NCBI GenBank assembly: GCA_018335035.1
Contig: JAGXKT010000013.1
Location: forward strand, 1-59,573
Length of the DNA stretch: 59,573 bases
Reading direction: 5' to 3'
Source of the DNA: Phycisphaerae bacterium
GTDB lineage: Bacteria > Planctomycetota > Phycisphaerae > SM23-33
Part shown: piece after piece, positions 26,718 to 35,100 of the stretch
How positions within the stretch are numbered: the stretch's first letter is position 1
Layout of the letters: each line of letters begins with the position of its first letter
The notes under the pieces: model-generated
Told to the model about the DNA's origin: nothing
Database searches by the model: none
Seen by the model: the letters and a program-made list of their open reading frames with translations, nothing else
Made by a program: the position numbers and the translations under genes

Positions 26718-28211
26718 TCAGTACGCCGATCGCGCCGTACGCCGCTTCGGGCGGAAGCGATTGACGAAGAAGTACCGCAACGCGTCGACGGCGTGGTCGG
26801 GCCCGTCCTTGACGGGCACGTCCGGGCGCCCCTGGCCCGCCGGCGGATAGTGGTAGCTGGCGAGCGAATCGATGAGGGCCTCGCAGGTCGGGTCGATCGC
26901 CAGCGTCGGCGCGCCGGACGCCGGCGCAAAGGCGGCACGGATCAACTCGACGCCGTCGTTGACGGTGCTGGCGCGGCAGGTGCAGGGGATGCCCGCGGCC
27001 GCGAGAATCTCCGTGGGCGAATCGCCGCTTCCGGTATCCCGTTGCCGCCCGGCGGGGTCGACGTACGTCATCTCCGGGCGGATGCCGGGCGGGTCGCGAC
27101 GGAGGATTTCGACCGCCTGCTGGGCAATGCCGAGTTGGCAGCGGACGTACTCGTTGACGACATGCAGCCGCCCGCCCGGCGTGATCTGGATCCACAGGCA
27201 CACCAGCGGGCTGGTGTAGCCGAAATCGATCGCGCGGTACATTGGCCAGTCGAGGCACGGCGGCAGCGGGCGGACGTGACGTGCCGGATCGAACTCGGCG
27301 AACACGAGGTTCTCGCGCTGGGCGCCGCGGCAGAGCATTTCGGTCTCCCAGGCGGGGCGGCTGGAGCGGGCCTGGATGGCGACGGCGTCGTCGATGCGGA
27401 AGTAGCCGCGCGCGTCCTTGGCGACGCCCCAGTCCGCGCCGGGCGGCACGCAGTCCCCGGCCAGGGGGCAGCGTTCGCAGCGCCGCGCCGGCGGGCAGCG
27501 TTCGATCACCTCCCACAGGCACCAGTGCATCAGGTGGTAGCCGGCCTCGGACGCCTGCGGCGGACGGGCGCTTTGGCGCCGCCGCGCGGAGCGCACCAGT
27601 TGCTGCATCAGCCCGCCGGGGCGGTGCAGCGTCGAGAGCACCTCGATCGAGCCGCGGACGTCGCCGCCGCCGTCGGCCGAGCGGCTGCGCGTGGCGAACT
27701 GCACCGCGCGCCAGATGTCCGGGGCGAACAGGTCCACCTCGTCGCAGCGGATCTTTTGGACATGCTGGCCACGGACGGCCTGCTGGCTCTGGGCGAGCAT
27801 GCGGATTTCCGAGCCGGTCGTCAGGCGAACACGTTCGCGCGTCATCCGCCCGTCGATCAGCGTCGGATGCCGGCGCAGCAAGGCGCGGACATACACGGCC
27901 AGGCGGTCGGACTGGTCGAAGCTGCCGCCGAGGACGAGGATTTCGGCCGGGGCATGGAACACCGCGTCCAGCAGCGTGGCGACCGCGGCGAGGTACGTCT
28001 TGCCCCCGCCGCGGCAGGCCCAGACCAGAAGGTCCTGCTGATCGAAGAAGCTGGCCGCGAGATAGTCGAGCGGGCTGTTGTGCCCGCGGCAGACGCGGCG
28101 GTCGGGTACGACGATGCCGAGCGCGTCGCGGACGAATCGCTTCAACTCGGCGCGGGTGGTCGGGGCGGTCCACATTTCGACGGCGGCAGCGGGCGGCGAA
28201 GTCCGGGGCAT
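26718..28211 (-). CDS. Orphan phage-type terminase large subunit with Cys-cluster insert
   Basis: This 497-residue protein has a terminase ATPase (Walker A CRGGGKTYLAA near 66-76; Walker B IRCDEVDLF, Asp157/Glu158) and an RNase H-like nuclease (AIDFGYTSPLVCLW near 328, YVDPAGRQRD, and KDGPDHAVDALRYFF at the end). All core motifs look intact. Between the two lies a Cys-rich insert with Cys at 231, 239, 245, 248 and 254 (RCPPARRCERCPLAGDC), suggesting a metal site. AAAGGG precedes the chosen ATG. No portal, capsid or integrase gene is nearby. The packaging motor role is known for the family; its use here is unclear. Confidence 0.85.
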   Translation of the reverse strand: MPRTSPPAAAVEMWTAPTTRAELKRFVRDALGIVVPDRRVCRGHNSPLDYLAASFFDQQDLLVWACRGGGKTYLAAVATLLDAVFHAPAEILVLGGSFDQSDRLAVYVRALLRRHPTLIDGRMTRERVRLTTGSEIRMLAQSQQAVRGQHVQKIRCDEVDLFAPDIWRAVQFATRSRSADGGGDVRGSIEVLSTLHRPGGLMQQLVRSARRRQSARPPQASEAGYHLMHWCLWEVIERCPPARRCERCPLAGDCVPPGADWGVAKDARGYFRIDDAVAIQARSSRPAWETEMLCRGAQRENLVFAEFDPARHVRPLPPCLDWPMYRAIDFGYTSPLVCLWIQITPGGRLHVVNEYVRCQLGIAQQAVEILRRDPPGIRPEMTYVDPAGRQRDTGSGDSPTEILAAAGIPCTCRASTVNDGVELIRAAFAPASGAPTLAIDPTCEALIDSLASYHYPPAGQGRPDVPVKDGPDHAVDALRYFFVNRFRPKRRTARSAY

Positions 28212-28370
28212 GTGAAGACCCTTTCTGTATCCGGGGGTTTGGGGCACGTGGCGCGCCGGCGCGGTGCGGCGCCGCGCGACACGCCGAGGTTAGAGAAGCC
28301 CTGGGGCGCGACCGCGGCGCGGCGCCGCGGCACTGGCGACGCGGCGTACGCCGATGGTATGCTCAGGGGC

Positions 28371-29093
28371 ATGCTGCCACGCACCAGACACGGTCGCTTC
28401 GGCGGGGCGCCGGCCGTCGTCGCGGTGATCCTCGCCGTGGGCGTCGCGCCCGGCTGCAAGGACGATGCCGACAACGAGCCGTCCCAGCGGGCGGCGGAGG
28501 ACGCCGAGCGACAGCGCCGCCGGCCGGCGCAGCCGCACACGCGCCCGGCCGGCGACACGACGCGACGGCGCCCGCTGTGGCGCGCCCTGCAGGCCGAAAC
28601 ACGACCTGACCCGTCGCCGTCGACGCGCCCCGCAGCGGTCACGTCCGCGCACTGGCCGAAACGGTATCGTTATCACAACGACATGGCGCTGTCGCCGGCG
28701 CGCGACGTGATTGTCGTCGACGTCCGCGGCGACGACGGCGCCATCCATCGCGAGGCGCGGCTGCCCGACGACCCGACCTGGAATAACGGCTACACGGCGC
28801 GCCTGCCCGTCAGCGGCGACGAAGCCGTCGTCGACTCGCCCGGCTCGCGCGAAATCCACGTCGAAATCGATCCCGACGTCGGCCGGACCGACTACGCCGG
28901 CTTGACCTTCACCGTGCCCTGCACGCTGGCGATCGACGAGGACGGAACCCTTCGCGCCGACAGCGAAGGGCTCATCGCCACCGACGAACAGGGGCGCACC
29001 TGGCGCAGCACGACGCTGCTGCATCGGGGGCGGGACGCCGTCGTGTTCCTGCGCCCGCAGGCGCCGCCTGCGCCGCGACCGGCGGGCGGATGA
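28371..29093 (+). CDS. Predicted lipoprotein of unknown function
   Basis: The 240-residue protein has a signal and lipobox (VVAVILAVGVAPGC) and then a long Arg/Pro/Thr-rich linker (with TRPDPSPSTRP). It ends in a compact beta-rich region (DVIVVDVRGDDGAIHREARLP, and EIHVEIDPDVGRTDYAGLTF). I recognise no family. TATGCT at 28358-28363 lies seven bases before the ATG at 28371, as at ruvC, which favours this start over the in-frame ATG at 28359. It is opposite in strand to the phage-like genes around it. Confidence 0.65.
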   Translation: MLPRTRHGRFGGAPAVVAVILAVGVAPGCKDDADNEPSQRAAEDAERQRRRPAQPHTRPAGDTTRRRPLWRALQAETRPDPSPSTRPAAVTSAHWPKRYRYHNDMALSPARDVIVVDVRGDDGAIHREARLPDDPTWNNGYTARLPVSGDEAVVDSPGSREIHVEIDPDVGRTDYAGLTFTVPCTLAIDEDGTLRADSEGLIATDEQGRTWRSTTLLHRGRDAVVFLRPQAPPAPRPAGG

Positions 29094-29149
29094 CCGCGGC
29101 GTGAAAGAGCCGCGAGAAAGGCGCGAACGGGACACTTGGGTGATGCGTA

Positions 29150-30448
29150 TCATTGCTGTAGGCCGGGGGCGTTCCCCGACCGACGCCTACCAAACAGGGC
29201 CCCCATAGTGGGGCCCACTTTATTGCGCCGGTGATCCTCTCCTACGGCGACGGTATACGGCATGCGGCGGGCGAGGTAGTAGACGTACCGCCGCCGCCCG
29301 GTGAACAGTCCGAAGCGGTACATACCGGCCTTGTCAAACAGGGGGTGGACCTGTCCCATGGCGGCCAGGGCTTCGATCAGGGGCGTCTCGGCCGTGGCGA
29401 GGGCGTGGCGCACCAACGCCACGCCCAGGCCCAGCCCGCGAAAAGCGGGGTGAACCACCACACGGGAGATGCACTCGATCTCGGCGTTGAGCCGGCGAAG
29501 CCCCTGGCGCTGCGGATGCGTATAACGCCGCGGCAGGGCGGCGTTGCGCCCCCGGCAGCGGAGCACCGGCGGCGAGACGACCAGCACGCCGGCCGGGTCG
29601 AGCCCGCACGCCCGGCTCCAGCGTCCCAGTTGCTCGCCGCGCGCCAGCCACACCCGCTTGTGCGCCGCCGGCGGCCCGGCGAGATAGTGAAAGCGCCCCA
29701 GCGAGCCGTAGTCGGATATCCGCCCCGGCTCGATGCGCCACACGGGCTCGCCCTCCTCTGGCGTCTCGGGCAACGCCGTCAACTCGGCCCGCCCGCCGAG
29801 CGGCTTGAACACGACCCGCTCCGGACGCAGCGCCCCGAGCAACTCCGCCCGCGACGTGCCCAGCAGACATCCGACATTCGCTCGCGAGGCCAGCTTGCGC
29901 AGCTGCCTTGCCAGGACCCACGCCGTGGCGTAATCCAGCGTGGCGGCGAACTCGTCGGCGATCATCAGGCGACGCCGGCTCTGCGCCGCGGCCGCAATCG
30001 CCCGAGCCAGCGCCAAGCGCTCGCGCTGCCCGCCGGACAGCCGCCCGGCCGGGGTGACCAGGGCGGTCGCTTCGGCCAGACCGCACCGGCTGAGCAGTTC
30101 CAGCCGGCGGGCCCAGGCAAGCCGCTGGTCGCCCACGAGACAGACCGCCGGGCGGCGCTCGCCGACCAGGGCGGCCGCGTCGGCGCGCACCGCCCCGCGG
30201 CACCGGCGGGCGACGCAGTCCAGCAGCACGCTCTTGCCCGCCCCGCTGGGCCCGACCACCGCAACGACCTCGCCCGGGCGCACGACGAGGCACAGCCCGT
30301 CGTAGAGCACGTCGTCTCCCGTGGGCCCGCCGCGATCGAGCCCGAACATCGCCGCGACACGACGGGCTTCCCGGCGCCGGGCCACCGGCGGCGCGAACCG
30401 GGCACGAATCACAACCGCTTCCGTGCGGGATGTCACCGCTTTGGGCAT
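29150..30448 (-). CDS. ABC ATPase fused to GNAT acetyltransferase (COG2401-like)
   Basis: This 432-residue protein has an ABC-type ATPase at about 40-230: Walker A GPSGAGKS, signature LSGGQRERLALARAI, Walker B RRLMIADEFAATLD. The switch position reads LLGTSRAEL, with no His. A GNAT domain follows (ISRVVVHPAFRGLGLGVALVRHAL, where RGLGLG is the acetyl-CoA loop). There is no membrane segment, so it is not a transporter. Such fusions are known but uncharacterised as far as I recall. GAGGG precedes the ATG. It is 24 bp downstream of the small HTH gene. Its last dozen residues come from a palindromic repeat. Confidence 0.85.
   Translation of the reverse strand: MPKAVTSRTEAVVIRARFAPPVARRREARRVAAMFGLDRGGPTGDDVLYDGLCLVVRPGEVVAVVGPSGAGKSVLLDCVARRCRGAVRADAAALVGERRPAVCLVGDQRLAWARRLELLSRCGLAEATALVTPAGRLSGGQRERLALARAIAAAAQSRRRLMIADEFAATLDYATAWVLARQLRKLASRANVGCLLGTSRAELLGALRPERVVFKPLGGRAELTALPETPEEGEPVWRIEPGRISDYGSLGRFHYLAGPPAAHKRVWLARGEQLGRWSRACGLDPAGVLVVSPPVLRCRGRNAALPRRYTHPQRQGLRRLNAEIECISRVVVHPAFRGLGLGVALVRHALATAETPLIEALAAMGQVHPLFDKAGMYRFGLFTGRRRYVYYLARRMPYTVAVGEDHRRNKVGPTMGALFGRRRSGNAPGLQQ
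29158..29191. repeat. Palindromic GTAGGC element overlapping the end of the ABC-GNAT gene
   Basis: GTAGG (29158-29162) faces CCTAC (29187-29191), with GGGG/CCCC-rich pairing between them. A second hairpin, GGGCCCC/GGGGCCC, follows to the right within about 30 bases. Together they encode the gene's C-terminal residues, so the element probably inserted into or replaced the original 3' end. Confidence 0.55.
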
Positions 30449-30472
30449 CCGTCCCTCACTGCGTGTGTCACC

Positions 30473-30904
30473 CTAGGCGCCCCGACGCCGCCCGTTGACC
30501 CCATCGACCAGCAAACGCACCTGCGCGGCGATCGCATCCAGACGCCGACGCAACGCGTGCAGCGTCATGCCTCGTTCGGCCGCCAGGGCCTCCAGCGACA
30601 GGCCGTGACAGTAACGGCGCGTCGCGATCTCCGCGTCGGCCGGAGCCAGATACCGCCGCACGCGCAGAATCTGACGGAACCGCTTCGAACGCATCCGCCC
30701 TCCCAGGCGATGCAGGCGATGGCGAACCGCCCGCGGCGTCATCCCCTTCAGGCGCGCCACGCGGTCCACCGGCTCGCCCGATAGCAACACCGCCTCGACC
30801 AGATCACGATCCTCCTCCGCCAGCAAACGCGCCCGCTCCCGCAACACATGATCCGTGCGGGGCAGCTTGCCGGCGCGGCACAAACTCTCGCGGATTGACA
30901 ACAT
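30473..30904 (-). CDS. Small double helix-turn-helix protein (sigma region 4-like)
   Basis: The 143-residue protein contains two HTH-like units: VDRVARLKGMTPRAVRHRLHRLGG near the middle and LSLEALAAERGMTLHALRRRLDAI near the end. Both resemble sigma-70 region 4 or ArpU-like phage regulators. The ATG at 30904 was chosen for its strong AAAGGAGTGG; the upstream in-frame extension would run through AT-rich control DNA. It is the first gene of a minus-strand pair with the ABC-GNAT fusion and divergent from the S24 repressor, so cross-regulation is likely. Confidence 0.75.
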   Translation of the reverse strand: MLSIRESLCRAGKLPRTDHVLRERARLLAEEDRDLVEAVLLSGEPVDRVARLKGMTPRAVRHRLHRLGGRMRSKRFRQILRVRRYLAPADAEIATRRYCHGLSLEALAAERGMTLHALRRRLDAIAAQVRLLVDGVNGRRRGA

Positions 30905-31119
30905 AATGCACCACTCCTTTGTCTGTCCGACACGCGTCGTGCCAAAAACAATCTGCATAAAAAATACGACCTTATGTATCATAGCGAGAATACTTCGAAA
31001 GTCAAGGTCTTTCGTTCAGGATATGTTATTTTTTGTGATACTCCGTAAATGTGTTGCTAGAATAGCATATAAGGGATACGCTGTAGGGTGTACGGGGGCC
31101 TCTGCACGGAGACAGCGCA
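30905..31119. promoter_or_regulatory. AT-rich divergent control region with operator-like dyad
   Basis: These 215 bases are strikingly AT-rich compared with their surroundings. TGCTA (31055-31059), a GAA spacer and TAGCA (31063-31067) form a perfect dyad that overlaps TAGAAT (31058-31063), a plausible -10. TTGTGA at 31033-31038 could be its -35, at 19 bp. A second dyad candidate, GTAT...ATAC, lies around 30976-30993. Such a layout is typical of a repressor operator between divergent early and repressor genes of phage-derived modules. Confidence 0.6.
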
Positions 31120-31899
31120 ATGGGTCTGGGCGACATTCTCAGGCAGCGGCGGCAGCGACTGGGCATGACCCAGGACCAGGTCGCTCAGCGGGCCGGCATC
31201 TCCAAACCGTACCTGTCGAACGTCGAGACCGGCCGGGCGCGCCCGCCCAGCGACGGCGTGCTCCGCGCGCTGGAAGAGGCGCTGAACTGCACCCCCGGCG
31301 ACTTGATGAAGGTCGCTCATCTGGAGCGGACGCCGGTGGACGTGCGCGAGCAGCACGAGCTGCTCAGCGCGGAGGTGGTCAAGCTGCGGCGCGTTCTGAA
31401 AGGGCTCATGGATCGGGCCGAGGGCGGAACGCTCGAGCAGGCGGGTGTGGCCGGGCTGTTCGACGGCGACGAGGCCCCCGTAGCGCCGTCGACAGCCGGC
31501 GCTGCCGTTCCCATCATCAACACGGTCTCCGCCGGCTATCCGCAGCAGTTTACGGACCTGGACTACCCCGTCGGCGCCGCCGAGGAGTACATCCGCTGCC
31601 CGGACCTGCACGACCCGCACGCCTTCGCCGTTCGCGTCGTCGGCGACCCGATGGCGCCGCGCTACCGCCAGGGCGACATCGTGGTGTTCTCGCCCGGCAC
31701 CGTCGCCGAGAACGGGCAGGATTGCTTCGTTCGCTTCGCCGGGGAGGGCGGGACCACCTTCAAGCGCGTGTATACCGACACGCCGGAGACGATCCGCCTG
31801 CAGCCGCTCAACGACGCGTATCCCCCCGACACCTGCCCGCGCGAGCGGATCACCGGTTGCTGGCCGGCCGTCTGCCGCATCGAACACCTCGACCGCTGA
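31120..31899 (+). CDS. XRE-family repressor with S24-like domain lacking the catalytic Ser
   Basis: This 259-residue protein has an N-terminal HTH (LGMTQDQVAQRAGISKPYLSNVETG, 14-38) and a C-terminal LexA/CI-like domain. The cleavage-type Ala-Gly is present (NTVSAGYPQQ, 138-139) and so is the Lys (TTFKRVY, Lys215). The serine motif reads VVGDPMAP: the expected Ser is Pro177 (codon 31648-31650). Autocleavage should therefore be impossible, although dimerisation may persist. It is transcribed away from the HTH/ABC-GNAT pair across an AT-rich operator region. Confidence 0.87.
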   Translation: MGLGDILRQRRQRLGMTQDQVAQRAGISKPYLSNVETGRARPPSDGVLRALEEALNCTPGDLMKVAHLERTPVDVREQHELLSAEVVKLRRVLKGLMDRAEGGTLEQAGVAGLFDGDEAPVAPSTAGAAVPIINTVSAGYPQQFTDLDYPVGAAEEYIRCPDLHDPHAFAVRVVGDPMAPRYRQGDIVVFSPGTVAENGQDCFVRFAGEGGTTFKRVYTDTPETIRLQPLNDAYPPDTCPRERITGCWPAVCRIEHLDR

Positions 31900-32110
31900 G
31901 CCCGGCGCGGACCGGCGCGTCGTCAACGGCCGTCATGGGTCTGGCCGTGCCGTCGGGTCGGTCAGGACATCGGCGGACGTCGGCGGCGCCGGGCGGCGGA
32001 GACCGGCTGCGTCGGGCTGCATCGGAAGTGCTGCGGCATTACGTGCTTCGCCTTCGGCGCCGGGAACGGATTCGCCGCCCGACCACGACTCCATGCTCAC
32101 GTAAGACCGC

Positions 32111-35100
32111 TTAGCGCTCGACGGGCTTGTCGCTGGTGACCTCGCCCCGGCTGTTGTAATGGCGCGTCCGGACCGGATCGCCGTTTTCGTAGCGCGTCTC
32201 GCTCATCAGGTAGTACTTGCCCTCGTCCAACTCCGAAGTGTACCAGGACCGCGACCAGCCGTGCAGCTCGCCGTTGCGATACTCGGCCTCGCCCTTCTTC
32301 CGTCCGTCGCGCAGGTAGGTCACGTGCGTGCCGTGCTTCTCGCCGTTGAAGAATTCGCCGGTCTTCCAGACGTACTCGGAGCCCGTCTTCTTGTTGCCGC
32401 TGTAGAGGGTTCGCGTGCCGCTGAGCTCGCCCTCGACGTAGCGTCCGCTGTGGCGGGTGTAGGTGTTGCCGGTGGAGTAGACCTGCTCGTACGGCCCGTG
32501 CTTGACGCCGTGGGCGTAAGTCTCCAGCAGGGCCCGCCGCCCGTCGGACCAGTACATCGCCCGCTCGCCGTGGCGCTTGCCGTCCGCGTCGAAGTGCTCG
32601 ACCTGCTGCACCTGGCCGGTGCGGTGGAACGTCTCGCTCTTGCGACAGACGTTGTTCTCGAACGTCTTGCGCTGCTTGAGCTCGCCTGCCCCCCGGCCCT
32701 GCGTGTAGTAATGCAGCCACGACCCGTCCTTGGTGTACGTCCCGCGCAGGACCTGGTACTTGCGGGCGACGACCTCCTCGCCGTCGACCGTGGTCTTGTC
32801 GATGATCCAGACGCGGTCCTTGCCCGGCTCGGCCGTCAGGGACCCCTCGTCGCCGGCGATGGGTCTGCCGTCGGCATCGAGCAGCGTGACCTCGATGTCG
32901 TACTCGCCGGCCGTGCTGAGCGTGAACGTGCAGCTCGGCGAATCCGTCACCTGCGTTTTGCCGTGGCCGGCCTTCCAGCGATAGGTGGCGCCTTTGGGGG
33001 CGTTCTGTGTCGTGGCCGAGACGCTGAACTGGCGCCCGGCCGGGACGGTGATGCTCTGGGCCTCGAGCGTGATGCTCGGCTCGTTGCCCGCGACGACCTC
33101 GACCGGCAGTCGCGCGGTGGCGATGGGCGTGGCGTCGTCCAGGAGCTCGGCCCGCAGCACGTAGTCGCCCTTGAAGCGCCACGCATAGGTGTAGCTCGAC
33201 GCGATCCCCGCCCCGACGGCGTCGGCGGGCGTGAGCTCCTCGACGCCGCGGACCGGCCGCCAGCGAACCTTCAGCCGCGACGGCAGGATGGTCTGCGGCA
33301 GGGAGTCGCTGACGGCCTTGAAGGTCATCTCCTCGTGCGGATCGAGCGGATCGACCGCCGCCGGCTCGATGCGGAAGTCCAGCCCGCCGAGCACCTGCAC
33401 GGTCGCATCGGCCGCCGCGTTGGACGTGTTCGACGCCACGACGTAGAGCATGTCCTCGGCGCCGACGGCGACGTCCACCGACGCATCGTCGCCGCGCAGC
33501 ACGCCGGCCGGCTTCAGGCCGCCGCTGATGCGCCGGTTGTTCTTGAGAACATACACGCACAGGCGCATCGGCAGGGGAACCGGCCCGTCGGCCTTGACGG
33601 TCACCTTGCGCGGCGGCTTGGGATCAGATTCCGAGGCCGTCGGATTCTGCACCGCCACGGCCCAGACCGACGCCGTGCCGTGCGGCTTGGTCCTCAGCGT
33701 CTGCTCGACCTTCTCGTCATTCAGGGCCAGCCCGCCGAGGGTGGCGTGCCCGGCCGCGAAACGCAGCAGCTCGTCCCCGTCGTTCACGAGACTCCGGCAG
33801 CGGCTGTCGAACATCGTCCAGGCGGCGAATTCGGCATAGGCGTCGCCCAGCGTCGTGCCCCGCTTGCGCAGGAAGCGGTCGACGACGCCGCACGTCGCGG
33901 CCGTGCCGTAGTCGTCGAAGGGACCGTCGATGCCGAGGGCCTTCTTGAACACGGCGAAGTTCGGCGCGCTGGCCTCTTCCATCGCCAGTATGCCGGCCGG
34001 CACGTCGAGCGTCTCGGTCGTCAGCCGGGCGAAGTCGATGCCCTTCGCCGTCACGAGGAACCGCACGAACTGCGAGCAGCCGTACTCGTGCGACTCGTCC
34101 ACCGTCGTCAGCGGCAGGTGGAAGAAGTCGGCCTTCATGCCCTTCTGCGGGGCGGTCGTGCCCCACACGGTCCGCGGGGCGAACTCGGCCAGGGCCTCGA
34201 GCCACCACGTGCGATAGTTCATCGACATGATCGCCAGGCCCAGGTACTCGGCCTGAACGGTGTGGAAAAATTCGTGCGCCGTCGCCGTGCGCATCGTCGT
34301 CGGGCGCCAGGTGCTCGTCGGGGTGATCTCGATGGTCCCCAGCAGCTTGCCGCGATGGTTGGAATCGCTCAGCGGCGAGTTGACGCCGACATAGATGTCC
34401 GTCCGCGTCCACTCGGGCACGTCCAGCCCCTGGTCCTTGTAGCGGGCCCAGGCGTATTCCAACGCCTTGGCCATGTAGACGATGTACGTCGGCACGTCGC
34501 TGCGCCCCGCGACCTCGATGGTCTGCGCGTCCACCTGCCGCGCCACGCCGACCGGCTCGCCGTGCTTCTTGAGGTCCGCAATGAGCTTCTTGGCCCAGAT
34601 TTTCTCGCCGGCCTCGGTGTCGGCCAGGATGTCCTCCTTGGAATAGAAGATCGCGAAGTGATCCGTATACACTGCGTCGTGGACGAGACTGTTCACCGGA
34701 CGCAGCGCGATCGTCATCAGCGTCAGGTGGCGCGTGCGAATCTCGGCCCGGCCGGTGTCGGTGTCGAACGCCACCGGCATGGACACCCACGCCTTGGCCT
34801 CCGGGTTGTAGTACATCGCCGCCAGCGGCCTGTCGCGACGGCGCGCCTGATCGGCAAAGCCGACCGGCAGGGGGAAGCGCAGCGTCAGCGGCTTGGCGAA
34901 GACGTGCCGCTCGCCCAGGGAGACCGCCCAGGTATCGACGGCCTGGAGGCCCTCGACGGGCAGCGCGGCCGGGCGGGTCGCGCGGGCGATCGTCAGCGGT
35001 GCGGGTCGGTCGATCGCGCCGGCGGGGATGACCACCTCGGCGTCGCCGGCGGTGATGGTCACGTCCTCATCGGACGGTTCGATCCGCTCCTCGTGAATCG

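Noticed and set aside
31055-31067. LexA SOS box
   Set aside because: The dyad does not match a known SOS box consensus that I can state for this group, and the neighbouring S24 protein lacks its catalytic Ser.
26718-31899. Complete prophage
   Set aside because: Only terminase and regulators are present. There is no integrase, portal, capsid, tail or lysis gene, and the flanks are ordinary metabolic genes.
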